A DNA stretch of 64,000 bases from contig JBLHKS010000002.1 in assembly GCA_047620505.1 (NCBI GenBank), positions 58,829 through 122,828 of the forward strand, in the 5' to 3' direction. This document shows, one piece after another, positions 49,013 to 56,672 of this stretch. The notes beneath the pieces were generated by a model that worked only from the letters and a program-made list of their open reading frames with translations, had not been told where the DNA came from and did not search any database. This stretch comes from JBLHKS01 sp047620505. GTDB taxonomy: Bacteria > Verrucomicrobiota > Verrucomicrobiia > Verrucomicrobiales > DEV007. Each line of letters begins with the position of its first letter. Within the stretch, counting starts at the first letter, position 1. The position numbers were made by a program, and so were the translations under genes.

Positions 49013-49599
49013 ATCTGAGTCAGCCGTTCGCCGCAGCGTTGATCGCTGGTGGCAAGTCGCGGCGGATGGGCGGCGTTGACAAAGCCTTGCTTGAATTTGG
49101 CGAAACCGGCGAGCCGCTCTGGCGAATTCAGCTCGGCAAACTCGTCGCGCTTGAGCCAGCGCAGCTGCTGATTTCTGGCCGGAATGATCTGGAATTCGAA
49201 GGCGCGGAGTGGGTTCCGGACGCGGTTGAAAACGCCGGGCCACTCGCCGGAATCGCGGCCTGCCTCGAAAGCTCGACTCAGCCGCTTCTCCTCTGCTTGG
49301 CCGTCGACATGCCGTCGATGCTGTCAGATTTTCTGACGCAGCACCTGCTCGCGCGTGCGGAACCGGATTGCGGCGTCGTTCCAATAATTGATGGTCGCTG
49401 GGAGCCGTTCGCCGCCGTGTTTCCCACATCGCTAGCCAGCCTCGCGCGCGAACGACTGGCTGGCGAAGACCATTCGCTCCAGGCATTTGTTCGAGAGGCC
49501 GAAGAGCGTGGACAAATCCAGACGCTTCAGGCAGAAAGTCAGCACGAACCACTTTTCCGGAATCTCAACACGCCTGAAGATTGGGCAGCTTACCGATGA
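49009..49599 (+). CDS. mobA: Molybdenum cofactor guanylyltransferase (MobA-like)
   Basis: 196 residues. NTP-transferase signature AALIAGGKSRRMGGVDKALLE at the N-terminus. DAVENAGPLAGIAACLES and CLAVDMPSML (metal-binding Asp) follow, as in MobA. It joins GMP to molybdopterin to make the bis-MGD form. Start overlaps the MOSC stop by 4 bases; its own stop overlaps the sulfatase start by 4 bases, so an enzyme-maturation pair is translationally coupled to an exported sulfatase. The gene for a molybdoenzyme is not adjacent. Confidence 0.85.
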   Translation: MNLSQPFAAALIAGGKSRRMGGVDKALLEFGETGEPLWRIQLGKLVALEPAQLLISGRNDLEFEGAEWVPDAVENAGPLAGIAACLESSTQPLLLCLAVDMPSMLSDFLTQHLLARAEPDCGVVPIIDGRWEPFAAVFPTSLASLARERLAGEDHSLQAFVREAEERGQIQTLQAESQHEPLFRNLNTPEDWAAYR

Positions 49600-51536
49600 A
49601 TCTTCTTTCTCGACTCCTCCCAGTCGCAATTTTTCTGACGGCGTTGTCAGCAGCTGCTGAGCGACCAAACATCGTTTTCATCTACATCGACGACATGGGC
49701 TACGCCGATCCTGGTTGTTTCGGTAACCCGAAAATGAAGACGCCTAACATTGATCGGCTCGCCGACGAAGGGTTGCGGCTGACGAATTATTATTCGAACT
49801 CGCCGATCTGCTCGCCGTCGCGCGTTGCCGTCACGACCGGCCAGTACCCGGCGCGATGGGGGATTCATTCCTATCTGAATTCTCACTCCAGAAACAAAGA
49901 TCGCGGGATGAAATCCTGGCTCGACGCAGCCGCGCCCACGACGGCGAAAAAGCTTCAGGCGGCCGGCTACGCGACCGCGCATTTCGGAAAATGGCACATG
50001 GGAGGCGGTCGCGATGTCGAGGAAGCTCCGCTGCCGACCGACTACGGTTTTGATGAATCGCTGGTCTCATTCGAGGGGCTCGGCGATCGGCTTTTGCTTG
50101 AAGGCGGCGGGCTCAACGGCCAGAGCCGGGCGTTGGGCCGGGGCGAAATCATCGATGTCGAACGTTGGCAGCGAGTCGGAATTTACGTCGATCGCGCGAT
50201 TGATTTCGTTCGTCGGAATCGCGAAAAGCCGTTCTACCTTCAGGTTTTTCCAAACGACGTCCACGATCCGTTCGTGCCGCCGCCGGGCTCGGCCGAAAAA
50301 TGGGCTGAGGTCGCTGGAAACCCGTCTGAGCAGAATTTTTTCGCTGTGCTAGAGGAAATGGACAAGAAAATTGGCAGGCTGATTGCCGAGATTGATTCGT
50401 CAGGCCTCGCGGAGCGGACGCTGATCGTTTTCACGAGCGACAACGGGCCGACCGATTGGCCGAGTTACTACAATCGAGGCGAAGACCCACCAGGATTCAC
50501 GGGCGAGTTTTACGGCCGGAAGTGGTCGCTCTACGAAGGCGGAATTCGGATGCCGTTCATCGCGCGCTGGCCCGGAAAAATCCCGGCGGGCGCGGTCGAC
50601 GAGGAGAGCATCGTTAGCGGGATCGATCTGCCGCCGACGTTCTGCAAATTCGCTAGCGTCGGGGTTGAAGACGACTTGGACGGGTTCGATTCCGGTGGCG
50701 TGCTGCTTGGCAAACCGCAGCGTCGGCCAGAGCCGCTTTTCTGGCAGTACGGCCCGCCCTACGCGCAGCTGATGCCGGGGAATCCAGATTTCCAGAGCCC
50801 GAGTCTCGCCGTTCGCGATGGAAACTGGAAACTTCTCGCGAACGCAGATGGCTCGGAAGCGAGGCTCTTCAATTTGGCTGAGGATCCGGGTGAAACCACA
50901 AATCTGCTCAATCGCGAGCCAGAACGCGCGGCCGTCCTTTGGCGGAAAATCCAAGGCTGGTCCAAAGACGTCGGTCAGGACGCCAGCGGCGATCTCAAGC
51001 CGCCGGTCCCAGCGCTAACGGCGAACATCGGCCGTGGAGCGAGCCGCATTCGAAACCACGGGGTCGAGCTCGAAGACGAAGCTTGGCGATTCGACGGTGA
51101 GGCGTGGCTCGAAGCGTTCCAAGCGCCAAACATTGCCGGTAAGCCGATCGGAATCCAGGCGACGATTCAGTCCGAAGCGACCGACGGAGTGATCGTTGCT
51201 CAAGGCGGCGATCGGGCTGGCTACAGCCTGTATTTGAAGGACGGACGGCTCGCATTTTCTGCCTGCGTGGACTGGAAGCGGACCACGATCGTGAGTGAGC
51301 TGCTGCTGGGTGGCGAGCCGCGCGAGGTCGAAGCCATCTGGAAAAAAGGAGGCGCGATGGTTCTTAAAATTGGCGGCAAAATCGTCGTCAAGGGCAAAGC
51401 CGCGAGCCTGATCTCGAATCAGCCTGGCGACTCGCTCCAAATTGGTGCAGATTTGATCCAACCGGCCGGCGAGTACGAAACGCCGAATCGATTCCGCGGT
51501 GTCGTTTCGGACTTCCGCCTGAAAATCCCATTTTGA
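49596..51536 (+). CDS. Exported type I sulfatase with C-terminal LamG-like domain
   Basis: 646 residues from the ATG at 49596 (ATGA overlap with mobA). Signal peptide, then the sulfatase core: ERPNIVFIYIDDMGYADPG (metal-site Asp pair D32-D33), and the formylglycine motif C72-S-P-S-R, which an anaerobic- or FGE-type maturase must convert. HFGKWHMGGG and VFTSDNGPTDWP supply the later active-site residues. From about residue 475 a beta-sandwich resembling laminin-G/concanavalin domains follows (AWRFDGEAWLEAFQA). It should remove sulfate from a polysaccharide or glycan. Palindrome copy at 49648-49659 encodes SAAAER in the signal-peptide end. Confidence 0.88.
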   Translation: MNLLSRLLPVAIFLTALSAAAERPNIVFIYIDDMGYADPGCFGNPKMKTPNIDRLADEGLRLTNYYSNSPICSPSRVAVTTGQYPARWGIHSYLNSHSRNKDRGMKSWLDAAAPTTAKKLQAAGYATAHFGKWHMGGGRDVEEAPLPTDYGFDESLVSFEGLGDRLLLEGGGLNGQSRALGRGEIIDVERWQRVGIYVDRAIDFVRRNREKPFYLQVFPNDVHDPFVPPPGSAEKWAEVAGNPSEQNFFAVLEEMDKKIGRLIAEIDSSGLAERTLIVFTSDNGPTDWPSYYNRGEDPPGFTGEFYGRKWSLYEGGIRMPFIARWPGKIPAGAVDEESIVSGIDLPPTFCKFASVGVEDDLDGFDSGGVLLGKPQRRPEPLFWQYGPPYAQLMPGNPDFQSPSLAVRDGNWKLLANADGSEARLFNLAEDPGETTNLLNREPERAAVLWRKIQGWSKDVGQDASGDLKPPVPALTANIGRGASRIRNHGVELEDEAWRFDGEAWLEAFQAPNIAGKPIGIQATIQSEATDGVIVAQGGDRAGYSLYLKDGRLAFSACVDWKRTTIVSELLLGGEPREVEAIWKKGGAMVLKIGGKIVVKGKAASLISNQPGDSLQIGADLIQPAGEYETPNRFRGVVSDFRLKIPF

Positions 51537-51585
51537 GACTTTCGCTCGCCAGAAATCGCTCTTTCCGTCCGTGAATCCGAAACCC

Positions 51586-54500
51586 ATGAACCTTTTGAGT
51601 TTTACTTCCGGCCTTCTGATCGTCTTCGCGATTTCGCCGATTCAGGGTGCCGACGATGTTGAAGCGCTGAAGTTTTTCGAGACCGAGATCCGTCCGCTCC
51701 TCGCTAGCAGCTGCAACGAATGTCATGGAGCGGAAAAATCGAAAGGCGGGCTTCGGCTGGATCACATCGATCACATCCGCAAAGGCGGAGAGACCGGCCC
51801 GGCGATCGTGGCTGGAGAAGCGGAAAAGTCGCTCTTGATCGAAGCCGTCCGGCGTGGAGATCCGGATTTCGCGATGCCGCCGAAGCAAGCGGATGCGCTA
51901 AGCGAAAGCGAGATCGCCAAGCTCGAAAAGTGGATCAAAATGGGTGCGCCGTGGCCTGTGGAAATCGCCAAGGGCGGCGAAGTCGACGAACACGGTTTCA
52001 CGGCGGAGGATCGAGCTTGGTGGGCGATTCAACCGGTGGTCGACCCGGCAATTCCGGATGCCGGCGCGGGTTGGGCGTTGAACGATCTTGATCGGTTTGT
52101 CGCCCGGGGTCTGGCGGAAGCGAAGTTGATTCCAGCGCTCGAAGCCGATCGTCACGAGCTTGTCCGGCGAGGCTATTTTGATCTCCACGGCCTGCCGCCA
52201 ACGCCTGAGCAAGTTTCGGCTTTCGTGAACGATAAAAATCCGAAGGCCTGGGAGAATTTGATCCAGCACTTGTTGGAAAGTCCACGCTACGGCGAGCACT
52301 GGGCTCAGCATTGGCTTGATATAGTTCGTTATGCGGAAAGCGATGGCTATCGAGGCGATTTCTTTCGTCCGCAAGTTTCGAAATATCGCGATTACGTGAT
52401 TGAATCGTTCAACGCCGATAAGCCGTATGATCAATTCGTAAAGGAACAGCTCGCTGGCGACGAGATCGATCCAGACAACCCGGATGTGTTGATCGGGACC
52501 GCGTTTTTGCGACACGGAATCTATGAGCATAACCAGCGTAATGCGCGGATGCACTGGGAGTTGATTCTGAACGAAGCGACGAACGTGACCGGCGAAGTTT
52601 TTCTTGGAATCGGCATCGGCTGTGCGCAGTGCCATGACCACAAGTTCGATCCGTTATTGCAGAAGGATTATTTCGCGCTGCAGGCCTTTCTTTCGACGAT
52701 ATGCTGGCCGGATGACACGCCGCTTTCTACTTTAGAAGAGCGGATGGCGTTCGACGAGAAGCAGCTCGAATGGGAAGCGGCGACGAAGTTGATTCGTGAG
52801 GAAATTGCCGAACTTCTGAAGGGACAATTCGACAACGATCAGACTTATACGGTTAAGCAGTTTCCGCCGGACATTCAGGAAATGTACGGCAAGCCGCAGG
52901 GTGATCGCACTGCGTTCGAAGAGCAGATGGTGATGTTGGTTGATCGCCAGGTTCGTGCGAAGCGAAGCAATTCTGACCCGAAGAAATATATTGATGGGAA
53001 GAGCGACGAGATCAAAGCGCGTTACGCCGAGCTTCAGGCGAAGCTGAAGGAGTTCGAAGCGATGAAGCCGGATCCGCTCCCCTTGGCGTTTACGACGACC
53101 GATGTTGGACCGAAACCGGCTAAAACGTTTCTGAATTCGCGCAGCGGAAAGGTGGAGGTCGCGCCTGAGTTTTTGACTTTGTTAGGCCAGCCCGCGCCGA
53201 AGATTTCGCCAACCGCAACCACGACTGGACGCCGGACCGCACTCGCCAATTGGATCGCGAGCCCGGACAATCCGCTTGCGACGCGGGTGATCGTGAATCG
53301 AATCTGGCAGCATCATTTCGGCGTGGGCATCGTGCCGACTCCTAACGATTTCGGGACGCTCGGTGAGGATCCGAGTCACCCGAAGCTGCTCGATTGGTTG
53401 ACCCGTAGATTCCTCGATGGCGGCTGGAAAATGAAGGAGATGCACAAGCTCATCATGACCAGTTCGGCCTACCGCCAGACAGCGCAGCGCGAGCCGACAA
53501 GCGTCGAAAACATTGCGGATCCGACTAACCGATTGCTCTGGCGATTCCCGCCGAGACGACTTTCCGCTGAGCAGGTTCGCGATGCGATGCTGGCCGTTTC
53601 GGGTGAGCTGCAACATCAGGAAGCCGGTCCTTCGGTCGATGGAAACTCACCAAAGCGGAGCGTTTTCGTGAAGAAAATCCGCAATACGCCGGATTCAGTT
53701 CTGGGAGGATTTGACGCGCCGATGGGCTTCGATTCCGCGCCTACTCGAACAACGACGACGACGCCAACGCAGTCGCTTATGCTCGTTAACGGCGATTGGG
53801 CGTTGAAGCGGGCACAGGCGTTTGCCCGGCAGCTGCTGAGCGGGAAGAAGGCGATCACGGAGGCTGAAATTGGTCGCGCGTACGAGATCGCCTACGGTCG
53901 AGCGGCATCGAATCAGGAGATCTCGACGGCTCTGGATTTTGTAAGTTCGCAATCAGCTTTCGCACCGACTAAGCCGGTCGTGGTGGACAAGTTTCCGGAC
54001 GAAACGGGCCTCCGTCCGATCGGTCAGCACTTCGAAAATGTGAAGGAAGTCGAGTTAGGCGAGCGCGCTTTGTGGCTCCAGCCAGGAAGCAAATTCGAGC
54101 AGCTTCACCTCGCTGAAAACGCTCTCGAAGGGGACGAATTCACGATTGAAGCAGTCGCGATTCTCGATGCGATTCAGCCGGATGCGAGTGTGAACACTTT
54201 GGTTTCCCGTTGGAACGGAAATCAGAAATCGAGGGGTTGGACCTTTGGCGTAACGAGCGCGCAATCGAGCTATCAGCCGAAAAATTTCATCATGCAGTTG
54301 GTCGGGGACAATTTCCAGGGTACCCAGGTTTACGAGGTGGTTGCTTCTGATCTTCGCGTGCCGTTGCAGACCCCGGTTTACCTCGCGGCGGCGGTTTCGA
54401 CCAAGATCGATCTTGCCGATGAGTCCAGTGGAACGGTTACGTTTTACATGAAGGATCTGGCGAATCCGGAGGCGAAGCTCGAGACTGTCGTCGTGCCTCA

Positions 54501-54843
54501 CGGTGTGATCGAAAGCGTTCAACTTCCTTCGATCAAACTGCTGATCGGTGGTCGCGATCAGAAAGGCCATCTCTGGGACGGACAGCTCGCGCGTTTGGCT
54601 ATCAGCAAGGGCATTTTACCGCCCGAGCAGCTGCTGGTTGGTTCAAAGGCCGCGGAGGCGCCGCGGGCGTTCGATTTTTCGTTCTCTGGCGAGGATGGTG
54701 AGCATCCGGCGACCGGCGCTTTGTGGGTTCGTCAGGAAAAACCGGAGCCGGACACGGGCGGGGTTCCCCCTCGCGTTTTCGAGGCGATGACGGACTTTTG
54801 CCACGCACTTTTCAACTCGAACGAGTTTCTCTACTTACACTAA
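51586..54843 (+). CDS. PSD1 family protein with planctomycete cytochrome c and LamG-like domains
   Basis: About 1085 residues from the ATG at 51586; a GTG at 51571 is the alternative. Heme motif ASSCNECHGAEKSKGGLRLD near residue 45. DUF1549 (HWLDIVRYAESDGYRGDFF, CAQCHDHKFDPLLQKDYFA) and DUF1553 (RVIVNRIWQHHFGVG, PKLLDWLTRRFLDGG, RNTPDSVLGGFDAPMGFDS) blocks are clear. A LamG-like beta-sandwich sits near residues 815-1000 (LSRWNG..RGWTFGVTS type), a carbohydrate- or surface-binding module. It is followed 7 bases later by the DUF1501 gene, the common PVC pairing. Upstream sulfatase and Moco genes are on the same strand, 49 bases away. Confidence 0.88.
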   Translation: MNLLSFTSGLLIVFAISPIQGADDVEALKFFETEIRPLLASSCNECHGAEKSKGGLRLDHIDHIRKGGETGPAIVAGEAEKSLLIEAVRRGDPDFAMPPKQADALSESEIAKLEKWIKMGAPWPVEIAKGGEVDEHGFTAEDRAWWAIQPVVDPAIPDAGAGWALNDLDRFVARGLAEAKLIPALEADRHELVRRGYFDLHGLPPTPEQVSAFVNDKNPKAWENLIQHLLESPRYGEHWAQHWLDIVRYAESDGYRGDFFRPQVSKYRDYVIESFNADKPYDQFVKEQLAGDEIDPDNPDVLIGTAFLRHGIYEHNQRNARMHWELILNEATNVTGEVFLGIGIGCAQCHDHKFDPLLQKDYFALQAFLSTICWPDDTPLSTLEERMAFDEKQLEWEAATKLIREEIAELLKGQFDNDQTYTVKQFPPDIQEMYGKPQGDRTAFEEQMVMLVDRQVRAKRSNSDPKKYIDGKSDEIKARYAELQAKLKEFEAMKPDPLPLAFTTTDVGPKPAKTFLNSRSGKVEVAPEFLTLLGQPAPKISPTATTTGRRTALANWIASPDNPLATRVIVNRIWQHHFGVGIVPTPNDFGTLGEDPSHPKLLDWLTRRFLDGGWKMKEMHKLIMTSSAYRQTAQREPTSVENIADPTNRLLWRFPPRRLSAEQVRDAMLAVSGELQHQEAGPSVDGNSPKRSVFVKKIRNTPDSVLGGFDAPMGFDSAPTRTTTTTPTQSLMLVNGDWALKRAQAFARQLLSGKKAITEAEIGRAYEIAYGRAASNQEISTALDFVSSQSAFAPTKPVVVDKFPDETGLRPIGQHFENVKEVELGERALWLQPGSKFEQLHLAENALEGDEFTIEAVAILDAIQPDASVNTLVSRWNGNQKSRGWTFGVTSAQSSYQPKNFIMQLVGDNFQGTQVYEVVASDLRVPLQTPVYLAAAVSTKIDLADESSGTVTFYMKDLANPEAKLETVVVPHGVIESVQLPSIKLLIGGRDQKGHLWDGQLARLAISKGILPPEQLLVGSKAAEAPRAFDFSFSGEDGEHPATGALWVRQEKPEPDTGGVPPRVFEAMTDFCHALFNSNEFLYLH

Positions 54844-54850
54844 TTTGGTT

Positions 54851-56284
54851 ATGACAGGCTGCGGAAGAATCGATCACCCAACTTCGCGACGTCAATTCCT
54901 GCAAACGGCGGGAGGCGGCTTTGGCGCTGTGGCGCTGGCGGCGATGAGCGGAGCCCAGCAGCTGCCGGCCGCGAGCGGGACGGCGAATCCAGCTACGGCG
55001 CGGATCCCGCATCGAATTGGAAAAGCGAAAAACGTGATATGGCTCTTCATGGAGGGCGGGCCGAGCCACCTCGACTTATTTGATCCTAAGCCGTTACTCA
55101 ACAAGCTCGCTGGGCAATCGCTACCGCCGAGTTTTGATCGGCCAGTGACCGCGATGGGGGAGGTCGAAGCTCCGCTTCTCGCGTCGCAGCGGGAATGGGC
55201 GCAGCACGGAGAGGGCGGGCTCTGGATTTCAGATTGGCTGCCTAACCATAGCAAAATCGCTGATGAACTATGCGTTATTCGATCTTGTCAGTCGGATGGA
55301 ATCAACCACGCGGGTGGAGTCTGCCAGATGAACACAGGTTCGGTGTTTGGCGGGCGACCGTCGCTCGGATCGTGGGTTTCCTACGGGCTGGGAACTGAGA
55401 ACAACAGCCTGCCGTCTTATGTTGTGATCAAGGACACGAATTCGATGGTCGTGAATGGCGTCCGGGCTTGGGGCTCGGGTTTCATGCCATCGACTTACCA
55501 GGGTGTTTTGTTAGAGTCGGGCGATCAGCCGATTCGGAATCTCAAGACGCCGAAGGGAGTTTCCGAGGAACGACAGCAGGGCAAACTCAGCTTCATCGAT
55601 CAGCTCAACCAACGGCATTACGAAGGACGGGAGTCGAACACGGATCTCGACGCGCGAATCCGAAGTTATGAGTTGGCGTTTCGGATGCAGGCCGAGGCCC
55701 CAGATGCGATCGATTTCGAGAGCGAGTCTGACGACATCAAGGAGCTCTACGGCTTAGATCAAAAGGAGACTGAAACCTATGGTCGGCAATGCCTGATGTC
55801 GCGGCGTCTCATCGAGCGCGGTGTGCGATTTATTCAACTCTACCACGGTGCCGGTAGCAAGTGGGACAGTCACTCGAAGATGGAGGTTAACCATACTAAG
55901 CTCTGTGGCGCGGTCGACACGCCGATCGTCGGTCTGATCACCGATCTTAAGCAGCGCGGTTTGCTTGACGAAACTCTGGTGATCTGGGGTGGAGAATTCG
56001 GACGGACGCCGATGAGCGAGAAAGGCGATGGTCGAGATCACAACCCGACGGGCTTTACGATGTGGATGGCCGGTGGCGGGGTTCAAGGCGGAACGACAGT
56101 TGGCGCAACGGACGAGTTAGGTCTTTTCGCGGTCGAGGACAAGCTGCACGTGCACGACATCCACGCGACAGTTCTGGCAATGTTAGGGCTGGATCACACC
56201 GAAGTCGTTTATATGCACAAGGGCCGGCCAGAGCGCGTGGACCTGAACGAAGGTCACGCTCATAGCGGGATCGTCGGGATTTAG
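54851..56284 (+). CDS. DUF1501 family protein (Tat-exported)
   Basis: About 477 residues from the ATG at 54851. Tat-type signal TSRRQFLQTAGGGFGAVALA near residues 9-28. DUF1501 motifs: FMEGGPSHLDLFDPKP, VIWGGEFGRTPMSEKGDGRD and DHNPTGFTMWMAGGGVQGG, in the sulfatase/phosphatase-like fold. Coupled to the PSD1 gene. The stop overlaps the converging YjbR-like gene by 4 bases. Confidence 0.87.
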   Translation: MTGCGRIDHPTSRRQFLQTAGGGFGAVALAAMSGAQQLPAASGTANPATARIPHRIGKAKNVIWLFMEGGPSHLDLFDPKPLLNKLAGQSLPPSFDRPVTAMGEVEAPLLASQREWAQHGEGGLWISDWLPNHSKIADELCVIRSCQSDGINHAGGVCQMNTGSVFGGRPSLGSWVSYGLGTENNSLPSYVVIKDTNSMVVNGVRAWGSGFMPSTYQGVLLESGDQPIRNLKTPKGVSEERQQGKLSFIDQLNQRHYEGRESNTDLDARIRSYELAFRMQAEAPDAIDFESESDDIKELYGLDQKETETYGRQCLMSRRLIERGVRFIQLYHGAGSKWDSHSKMEVNHTKLCGAVDTPIVGLITDLKQRGLLDETLVIWGGEFGRTPMSEKGDGRDHNPTGFTMWMAGGGVQGGTTVGATDELGLFAVEDKLHVHDIHATVLAMLGLDHTEVVYMHKGRPERVDLNEGHAHSGIVGI

Positions 56285-56646
56285 CCGAGTTTCGCCAAAA
56301 CTCGTTCGCGCACGGCTTTTGTGCATCCGGCGAGGACGCGGTCGACCGAGTGCCTGATCAATTCGAGGACGAAGGAGTCGGGAAGCGAGCCGTCGAGCCG
56401 CAACGTGTTCCAGTGCCGCTTATTCATGTGGTAACCCGGCTCGATCGCCTCGTGTTCGTCGCGAAGTTCGATCGCGCGGTCGGGATCGCACTTCAGGTTC
56501 ATCGGAACGGGCACGTCTTCCGGAGAGAGCGTGGCGAACATTTTGCCCGCCACTTTGTAGACGAGCGTTTCGGGGCCGAACGGCGTTTCCTCTGAAGCTT
56601 CCGGGTATAAAAGCAGGGCTTCTCGGAGCAACTCGATGTCGTTCAT
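56281..56646 (-). CDS. MmcQ/YjbR family protein
   Basis: 121 residues. The family pattern is visible: EETPFGPETLVYKVAGKMFA, NLKCDPDRAIELRDEHEAI, GYHMNKRHWNTLRLDGSLP. Small cytoplasmic DNA-binding-like fold; function unknown in the family. It sits between two unrelated genes, tail-to-tail with DUF1501 and just upstream of the S1C protease gene. Confidence 0.85.
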   Translation of the reverse strand: MNDIELLREALLLYPEASEETPFGPETLVYKVAGKMFATLSPEDVPVPMNLKCDPDRAIELRDEHEAIEPGYHMNKRHWNTLRLDGSLPDSFVLELIRHSVDRVLAGCTKAVRERVLAKLG

Positions 56647-56660
56647 GAAATCGGCGGCGT

Positions 56661-56672
56661 CAGCAGCTGCTA
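56661..56672. repeat. Dispersed palindrome, edge of S1C gene
   Basis: CAGCAGCTGCTA; the decamer core is exact at 56662-56671. Covers the last bases of the S1C gene and the gap to the YjbR-like gene. Confidence 0.75.

Noticed and set aside
51586..54843. Frameshift in the PSD1 gene
   Set aside because: The frame is open throughout and all expected blocks are in order.
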